Below, one piece after another: positions 42,886-47,122 of a stretch of DNA of 47,122 nucleotides; positions within the stretch are counted from its first letter, which is position 1; each line of letters starts with the position of its first letter. The position numbers were made by a program, and so were the translations under genes. Source of the DNA: Anaerolineales bacterium (lineage in GTDB: Bacteria > Chloroflexota > Anaerolineae > Anaerolineales > Villigracilaceae); NCBI GenBank assembly GCA_030680795.1, contig JAUXUL010000002.1:1-47122 (forward strand), written 5' to 3'. The notes beneath the pieces were generated by a model, which was not told where the DNA came from, made no database searches, and worked only from the letters and a program-made list of their open reading frames with translations.

Positions 42886-44289
42886 TTATCCTGCCAATAA
42901 CCTTCGCGCGGCTTGATTATGTTTCTCTACCAACCTGCCTTCGTCAACTGTCACCAGTTTACCTTCCATCACAATGAACTTTCCATTCACAACAGTGTAA
43001 TCTACATTTACAGCCTGACCAAAAACAACCGCCGCGACAGGGTCATGCATGCCTGCGAAGCCGAGTTGATTTAAATTGACAGCGAAGAAGTCGGCGCATT
43101 TGCCGCCTTCCAAACTTCCAATATCCTTGCGCCCCAACACTGCTGCTCCCCCGCGGGTACCGAGGTGAAGGGCTTCCCTCGCAGTCATGAGTTTGCGATT
43201 ACCCTGACCCTGCCCTTTGTCACCAGGAGAGGGTGTAGCGGAGAAGCCTGTGATGCCTTCTTTGAGACGTGAAAGCAGCATGGCGCTGCGGACTTCGGCC
43301 AGCAGATGCGAACCATCATTTGATGCTGAGCCATCCACGCCGAGGCCAACGTTGACGCCAGCTTTGCGATATTCTTTAATCGGTGCGATGCCAGAGGCGA
43401 GTCGCATATTGGAGGTGGGACAGTGTGCCACGCCACAGTTATGTTTAGCAAAGACTTTTATCTCTTCGTCGTTGACCCAGACCGCGTGCGCGAACCAGAC
43501 ATCGTCGCCGACCCAGTCCACTTCTTGCATGTATCCGACGGGGCGATGACCGAACATCTGCATACAAAATTTTTCTTCGTCTTCAGTTTCAGCGAGATGG
43601 GTATGCAGATGCACACCATATTCACGCGCAAGTTTCGCGGATTGTTTCATTAAGTCCGATGTGACGCTGAACGGCGAACACGGCGCGAGCACGATCTGAG
43701 TCATCGCGCTAAGTTTGGGATCGTGATATTTTTCGATGAGACGCTGTGAATCTTTGAGGATGTTGTCTTCGGTATCCACGACTGAATCGGGTGGGAGTCC
43801 GCCTTTGGATTCGCCGAGGCTCATCGAGCCGCGCGAGGCTTGCAGGCGGAGTCCGATCTCGGAAGCCGCAGCAATTTCATCGTCCAGTTTTGATCCGTTT
43901 GGAAAAAGGTAGAGATGATCCGCTGCGGTGGTACATCCCGAAAGAGCCAGTTCGGCTAGTGCGGTCTGAGTCGAAATAAAAATATCGTCGGGAGTGAGGC
44001 GCGCCCAAATGGGATAAAGAGTTTTGAGCCAGTTGAAAAGATTGGCGTCCTGGGCGGCAGGCACGGCGCGCGTCAGGGTTTGATAAAAATGATGATGGGT
44101 GTTGACCAGCCCAGGCAAAACGATGTGACCTTTGAGATCGAGGACTTCATCGGCTGTTTGAGGAAGATCAGCGGTCAACCCGACCTGTCCAATGATTCCC
44201 TCTCGAATAAAAAGACCACCCTCGGGAATCTCCCGTTGATGGTCGTCCATGGTGACGATGTATGTGTTTTTAATGAGGAGGGTAGACAT
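42886..44289 (-). CDS. 8-oxoguanine deaminase / SsnA-like amidohydrolase
   Basis: The 467-residue amidohydrolase has LPGLVNTHHHFYQTLTRA (His65-67), a HTHLAETEDEE metal site, and AHCPTSNMRLASG followed by VGLGVDGSASND. This set is typical of 8-oxoguanine deaminases and also near SsnA and chlorohydrolases. It would deaminate guanine-type bases, giving urate from 8-oxoguanine or xanthine from guanine. About 16-20 extra residues (ITGFSATPSPGDKGQGQGN) sit between SRLKEG and LMTAREALHLGTRGGA, encoded by an intergenic-type repeat. The insertion lies in a loop, so activity may survive. It is the first gene of the operon driven from 44356-44384. No clear ribosome site precedes the ATG at 44289. Confidence 0.85.
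   Translation of the reverse strand: MSTLLIKNTYIVTMDDHQREIPEGGLFIREGIIGQVGLTADLPQTADEVLDLKGHIVLPGLVNTHHHFYQTLTRAVPAAQDANLFNWLKTLYPIWARLTPDDIFISTQTALAELALSGCTTAADHLYLFPNGSKLDDEIAAASEIGLRLQASRGSMSLGESKGGLPPDSVVDTEDNILKDSQRLIEKYHDPKLSAMTQIVLAPCSPFSVTSDLMKQSAKLAREYGVHLHTHLAETEDEEKFCMQMFGHRPVGYMQEVDWVGDDVWFAHAVWVNDEEIKVFAKHNCGVAHCPTSNMRLASGIAPIKEYRKAGVNVGLGVDGSASNDGSHLLAEVRSAMLLSRLKEGITGFSATPSPGDKGQGQGNRKLMTAREALHLGTRGGAAVLGRKDIGSLEGGKCADFFAVNLNQLGFAGMHDPVAAVVFGQAVNVDYTVVNGKFIVMEGKLVTVDEGRLVEKHNQAARRLLAG
43201..43233. repeat. Intergenic-type repeat inside the ssnA-like gene
   Basis: The plus strand here (ACCCTGACCCTGCCCT ... GGAGAGGG) resembles the repeat at 35322-35354 (ACCCTCACCCTGCCCT ... GGAGAGGG). 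It is in frame and coincides with the extra loop in the protein. Confidence 0.65.
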
Positions 44290-44337
44290 GAGGTAATTGA
44301 TAATTAAAGACTGGTGATTGGAGACTAGAGACTGAGT

Positions 44338-44384
44338 GAGTTGTCTGACAACTCTAGTTTAGCAAAAAAGGGGAAGGATGTCAA
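44338..44384 (-). promoter_or_regulatory. Promoter with operator, ssnA-ade-gntR-ygeY operon
   Basis: On the minus strand TTGACA (44379-44384), a 17-base spacer and TAAACT (44356-44361) form a near-consensus promoter. Immediately downstream the perfect 17-bp palindrome GAGTTGTCTGACAACTC (44338-44354) covers the expected start point. Its core equals the site at 27769-27779. Confidence 0.75.
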
Positions 44385-44445
44385 ATGGAGGCAGAATATA
44401 TTCTCCCCTTCAGTTAAGGACTAAGAACAAACCCACGATCAGGGA

Positions 44446-44922
44446 TCATTTTTTTGGTTTCTTGAATCTCGCTCTTTTGAAACTTGCGGGAGCATTAGGC
44501 AAATCGATACCAGCAATTTTACAGAGGTAAGCAAACAACGCCCCTTGATATTCTGCCGTATCTTCAACATATCCCTCCCTTACAAAAAACTTGACCAAAG
44601 ATTCTTGATTTATTCGACCCACAGGGATTTGATCAAATACGGTCTTATATGCCTGCCGAATTTGACTCTCTAGAGTCGGTTGGAATTCATATCGAAGTTT
44701 TTGAAATACTTCTGTTGGCGCACCGGCTTCATTCAAGATACCCAGAAATTTCAAGGATTGCACAGTGAGGGACTCTTTACTGGGTGCAATAGCTAAATTC
44801 TTAAGGGTCGATACATTAATGGCGCTTGGATTCCAGTTTTGCTCTTCCCGAATTAACTTAAAGACTTCTTCTATCGCCGATGGTCTTCCAGATGGATATT
44901 TACCTCGTAGCTGTTTGGACAT
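44446..44922 (-). CDS. DUF5343-like protein
   Basis: The 158-residue protein has no signal or membrane segment. Its layout (NVSTLKNLAIAPS, then VQSLKFLGILNEAGAPTEVF, then LRYEFQPTLESQIRQAYKTV) fits the DUF5343 family, which looks like a winged-helix-containing protein of unknown role. The C-terminus is strongly basic (RARFKKPKK), suggesting nucleic-acid contact. GAGGAG precedes the ATG. It is the last of four AT-rich genes in one direction and starts nine bases after the previous stop. Function unknown. Confidence 0.75.
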   Translation of the reverse strand: MSKQLRGKYPSGRPSAIEEVFKLIREEQNWNPSAINVSTLKNLAIAPSKESLTVQSLKFLGILNEAGAPTEVFQKLRYEFQPTLESQIRQAYKTVFDQIPVGRINQESLVKFFVREGYVEDTAEYQGALFAYLCKIAGIDLPNAPASFKRARFKKPKK

Positions 44923-44931
44923 TTCTCCTCC

Positions 44932-45705
44932 TTACTTGATAGCTTGAAACTTCATTTGCACATAATTTTCGACCCAAGCAATTCCTTTTGAAGTCAAAAA
45001 AATATTTTCCCCTTTCAAATACACTTTTCCTTCATCGTGCAACTTCGAAATTAAATTATCTCGAAACAATGTGGAATTTTTATATCTAACTGCTCGCCGC
45101 AAAGTAGACAAGTCAATAGCCTTAGGATATTGATGGTAAAGAGTCACCAAAATTCTATCGCCCGCATCAATAAGATGTGTTTCAAGAAAAACTAAATCTC
45201 CATCGATTTCATCTATAAGCGGAATTTCTTTAACGCTAAGCCCATCAATTATTCCTTGCACAACTTTTGGATCCAATGATGCTTCTCCCCTTATTAGTTC
45301 AGACAGCACCCATTTGGCTAATACCAATGTTAATCTACCATCCATCTCATCCACATTTACAACGCTCGCAAGATGAGCTACGTTTCGCCTATTCCTTATA
45401 TCCAGCAATAATTCCACGCTTTTCAGAACAAGAAATCTTAATTCATCAGGCATATTCGCATTATTACGTACTTGATTAACAATGCTTTGTCTTTGAAGTT
45501 GAATTCCTATTGGCGTAAAGTTGCCTCCAGATTCCTTCCATTCAAGGTATCGGAGCACAGCTTCGGCAAACCTTGCACAACTTAATTCAAGCGGATTCCA
45601 ATCACGCTTTGCAAAGCGCATTTCAATTTCCGAAAATTCGGTTTCAAGGGCTTGCAAAATAGGATCGGGCAAATTTCCAAGATAAGGAGATAACAATGAT
45701 GTCAT
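44932..45705 (-). CDS. Putative HEPN-like protein with C-terminal winged helix
   Basis: The 257-residue protein is mainly helical. In the middle, LLDIRNRRNVAHLASV contains Arg104-Asn105 and His111, the R-N-x(4-6)-H signature of HEPN ribonucleases and of abortive-infection C-terminal domains. The last 60 residues (LSTLRRAVRYKNSTLFRDNL, then KVYLKGENIFLTSKG) look like a winged helix. HEPN proteins often act as toxins or effectors in antiviral systems. The gene overlaps the upstream winged-helix gene by four bases. The motif is clear; the domain call and any RNase activity are inferred, and an unrelated helical protein remains possible. Confidence 0.7.
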   Translation of the reverse strand: MTSLLSPYLGNLPDPILQALETEFSEIEMRFAKRDWNPLELSCARFAEAVLRYLEWKESGGNFTPIGIQLQRQSIVNQVRNNANMPDELRFLVLKSVELLLDIRNRRNVAHLASVVNVDEMDGRLTLVLAKWVLSELIRGEASLDPKVVQGIIDGLSVKEIPLIDEIDGDLVFLETHLIDAGDRILVTLYHQYPKAIDLSTLRRAVRYKNSTLFRDNLISKLHDEGKVYLKGENIFLTSKGIAWVENYVQMKFQAIK

Positions 45706-46073
45706 TGATTACCTTCCTTAACACCATCAAGAATATTACTTAGAAACTTATCTGCATAGAATGGAATAAATTTCCATTCGCCTCTTGAAGGAGATGCCAC
45801 ATATCTTTCCTTTCTAAGTTCCGCCAATCGTGCGTTAACTATCTTTATATCAATCCCAGTAAGTTGTGCTATAGCTTGATTTTGTCTACTTATCATTGGT
45901 ATATAAAATGGGTACTTGACATCACCAATTTCACCAAGATGACTCTCTAGAATGAGGTTACCCGCTGAGTCTATCTTGAAAATTGTTCCTGCTTTGTCTG
46001 CTATTCTTCTAAGAATTTCATCTCCTGCTATAAAGAGACCATCGAGATTAGTGTTTTGATTATTAGTTTCCAT
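45702..46073 (-). CDS. Winged-helix protein, paralogue B
   Basis: The 123-residue protein has an N-terminal segment (IADKAGTIFKIDSAGNLIL) followed by a helix-turn-helix (IAQLTGIDIKIVNARLAELRKERYV, about 70-94). The same plan is in the neighbour at 46119-46511, so the pair arose by duplication. The ribosome site TTAGGAGGG precedes the ATG. It is cotranslated with the HEPN-like gene through an ATGA overlap. It is probably a DNA-binding or adaptor protein; no family name was recognised. Confidence 0.75.
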   Translation of the reverse strand: METNNQNTNLDGLFIAGDEILRRIADKAGTIFKIDSAGNLILESHLGEIGDVKYPFYIPMISRQNQAIAQLTGIDIKIVNARLAELRKERYVASPSRGEWKFIPFYADKFLSNILDGVKEGNQ

Positions 46074-46118
46074 TTTTTCACCCTCCTAAGGTGAAGAACT
46101 GCACATGATGCACTTTTC

Positions 46119-46511
46119 CTAATTCTGAATTCTTGAAATGATTTTTTCTAGAATTTTTTCTACCCCATGGATAATGACTTGATGTGATCCTACCTTTTCC
46201 TGCTGCGCTACTCCTTGATCTCTTAATTCAGCTATTCGGGCACCGACAGACATGGAAGATACACCTAACTTTTCTGCTATCGCGGAATTACTTATTGTTG
46301 GATTTTCAACTAAATCAATTTTCGCCGCTAAATGTTGAGCCAACAAGACTATAGATATTTTCTCCTTATCATTTAACTTATCTTGTGGAAACATCCAAAC
46401 AATATTTCCTTTTTTATCTAACTTAAATACACTGCTCGCTTTTTCAACAAGTCGGGTAAATATTGAGTCTTCATCAATCATGATTTTTTTAGCAATTTCA
46501 GATTTCTCCAT
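46119..46511 (-). CDS. Winged-helix protein, paralogue A (first gene of AT-rich module)
   Basis: The 130-residue protein carries VEKASSVFKLDKKGNIVWMF in its first half and a helix-turn-helix (NSAIAEKLGVSSMSVGARI, then AELRDQGVA) at about 75-105, matching paralogue B. An ATG at 46517 is available, but AAAGGA touches it directly; the second ATG at 46511 has the proper six-base spacing and is preferred. As the first gene, lying behind an array of near-identical short repeats that overlap the promoter, it is a good candidate for an autoregulator. Confidence 0.75.
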   Translation of the reverse strand: MEKSEIAKKIMIDEDSIFTRLVEKASSVFKLDKKGNIVWMFPQDKLNDKEKISIVLLAQHLAAKIDLVENPTISNSAIAEKLGVSSMSVGARIAELRDQGVAQQEKVGSHQVIIHGVEKILEKIISRIQN

Positions 46512-46521
46512 TTTCATTCCT

Positions 46522-46574
46522 TTACGTAATTTTACTTATTTTACGTATTTTACCATAATTACGTAAAGAGTCAA
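46522..46574 (-). promoter_or_regulatory. Promoter with iteron-like 9-bp repeat array
   Basis: On the minus strand a -35 TTGACT (46569-46574), a 16-base spacer and a -10 TAAAAT (46547-46552). Five copies of a TTAC-G-TA type unit start at 46522, 46532, 46541, 46550 and 46559, at 9-10 base spacing; two are perfect TTACGTAA palindromes. The array covers the -10 and spacer. Confidence 0.7.
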
Positions 46575-46607
46575 GGGCCTTGATCCTGTATGTAGGGATG
46601 GCAGTTT

Positions 46608-46633
46608 GGGTGGGGCTCTTCGTTTCCCCGCCC
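46608..46633. other. GC-rich hairpin between divergent genes
   Basis: GGGTGGGG (46608-46615) can pair with CCCCGCCC (46626-46633, one G-T pair). A T7 run follows only 30 bases later, so it is a weak terminator candidate at best. Confidence 0.35.
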
Positions 46634-46743
46634 ATCCTCCCCTAAATTCCAAAGTGCGGTTTTTTTGAGGATGCCCCGTCTGTGGACGGAATGTGTGTTA
46701 AACTGAAGCAGTACTTAGTAATTGGATCTCTGTCGTACCACCT

Positions 46744-46797
46744 TGACCGCCGACCCACTTATAAGGTTGCGGTCATTTTTATTTCCAGCCGTGCTGG
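46744..46797 (+). promoter_or_regulatory. Structured 5' leader of the RRM gene
   Basis: TGACCGC (46744-46750) pairs perfectly with GCGGTCA (46769-46775), with inner ACC/GGT pairs possible, followed at once by TTTTTATTT. A second hairpin CCAGC-CGT-GCTGG (46785-46797) ends just before the ribosome site AGGAAG. The first element resembles an intrinsic terminator placed before a gene, as in attenuators. Confidence 0.5.
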
Positions 46798-46813
46798 AGA
46801 AGGAAGTAATAAA

Positions 46814-47068
46814 ATGGATATTCGAATTTATGTAGGAAACCTGAACAAGTCAACCACACAGGAAGAAATCAGTGCCTTGTTCGCAACCGCCGGAACCGTC
46901 ACTTCGGTGGAGCTTGTCATGGACAAGGTTTCTGGCCTGTCGAAAGGCTTCGCATTTGTGGCCATGCCCGATCAGGCTGAAGCAGATAAGGCCATCAGCA
47001 TGTTCAATGCCTATTCACTGGCAGGGAACGCGCTCAAGGTCAATGTCGCAAAACCAAAAGTCGGATAA
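46814..47068 (+). CDS. Small RNA-binding protein with one RRM domain
   Basis: The 84-residue protein is a single RNA-recognition motif: RNP2 IYVGNL at residues 5-10 and RNP1 KGFAFVAM near 49-56, with the usual beta-alpha-beta-beta-alpha-beta order. Such short RRM proteins are cold-induced RNA chaperones in cyanobacteria and other bacteria. The frame extends upstream to 46682, but that part lies in the structured leader; AAGGAAG before the ATG at 46814 and the family start support this choice. Confidence 0.92.
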   Translation: MDIRIYVGNLNKSTTQEEISALFATAGTVTSVELVMDKVSGLSKGFAFVAMPDQAEADKAISMFNAYSLAGNALKVNVAKPKVG

Positions 47069-47102
47069 GCGTAATACAAAATTAACATTGCAGCACAAAT
47101 CC

Positions 47103-47122
47103 TTCGTTCCGCTTGGAGCGAA
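47103..47122 (+). terminator. Hairpin after the RRM gene, cut by window end
   Basis: TTCGTTCC (47103-47110) pairs with GGAGCGAA (47115-47122) through one G-T pair. The T-run that would confirm a terminator lies beyond the window. Confidence 0.5.

Noticed and set aside
46608-46633. A strong terminator or small RNA in the gap between the AT-rich module and the RRM gene
   Set aside because: The hairpin has no adjacent T-run, and no promoter is convincing for a separate RNA.

Overview
The window looks like a chromosome segment of an anaerobic or facultative Chloroflexota bacterium, most likely of the class Anaerolineae. This rests on my recognition of protein styles: a GAF/degenerate HisKA kinase beside a LysM and LCP pair, a GAF-HD-GYP protein, BMP-type ABC systems and a small RRM protein. 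It also rests on mid-range GC with many short palindromic intergenic repeats. No database search was possible.

Layout. (1) 1-8224, plus strand: a 5'-truncated sensor-kinase-like gene, a LysM protein and an LCP lipoprotein (envelope genes). These are followed by a decayed membrane-sensor fragment, a 17-base poly-C tract, and a three-gene signalling operon: a hybrid-free histidine kinase with six 63-bp coiled-coil repeats, a double receiver, and a REC-PAS-GAF-HD-GYP protein. Much of this operon has GC-rich codon use unlike its surroundings. (2) 8225-9530: a repeat-rich gap, then a tyrosine-recombinase-like gene whose catalytic residues are mostly lost, ending in a bidirectional terminator. (3) 9510-16967, minus: housekeeping genes (tilS, methylmalonyl-CoA epimerase, SGNH hydrolase, MATE exporter, family 2 glycosyltransferase, AI-2E family permease, threonine synthase). 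(4) 17073-44289, minus: a 27-kb purine/pyrimidine salvage and degradation region. (5) 44446-46511, minus: an AT-rich four-gene module with a HEPN-like RNase motif, two paralogous winged-helix proteins and an iteron-like promoter array. (6) 46600 to the end, plus: an RRM RNA-binding protein gene with a structured leader.

Region 4 is the centrepiece. It holds a fused Fe-S/molybdenum hydroxylase with its FAD subunit (XdhD/YgfM-like), a CodA-like deaminase, an adenine deaminase, an SsnA/8-oxoguanine-deaminase-like enzyme, a YgeY-like M20 hydrolase, a YgeW-like knotted carbamoyltransferase, a second (ATCase-like) carbamoyltransferase, a carbamate kinase and a UTRA-type GntR regulator. It also holds two complete BMP/nucleoside-type ABC importers. 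The gene set parallels the E. coli ygeW-ygeY-yqeA-ssnA-ygfM-xdhD cluster, which is tied to anaerobic purine/urate breakdown. A consistent reading is import of nucleosides or bases, deamination, hydroxylation, ring opening elsewhere, and recovery of ATP from carbamoyl phosphate. The same 11-bp palindrome sits on the predicted promoters of both the codA-transporter-xdh operon and the ssnA-ade-gntR-ygeY operon, which suggests one regulon.

Remnants of a permease (27584-27718) and of an ABC ATPase (20947-21375) flank the codA/transporter block. They imply that the present transporter replaced the middle of an older one. Copies of intergenic repeats lie in frame inside an ABC ATPase gene and inside the ssnA-like gene. 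I saw no tRNA, rRNA, CRISPR array or intact insertion sequence.
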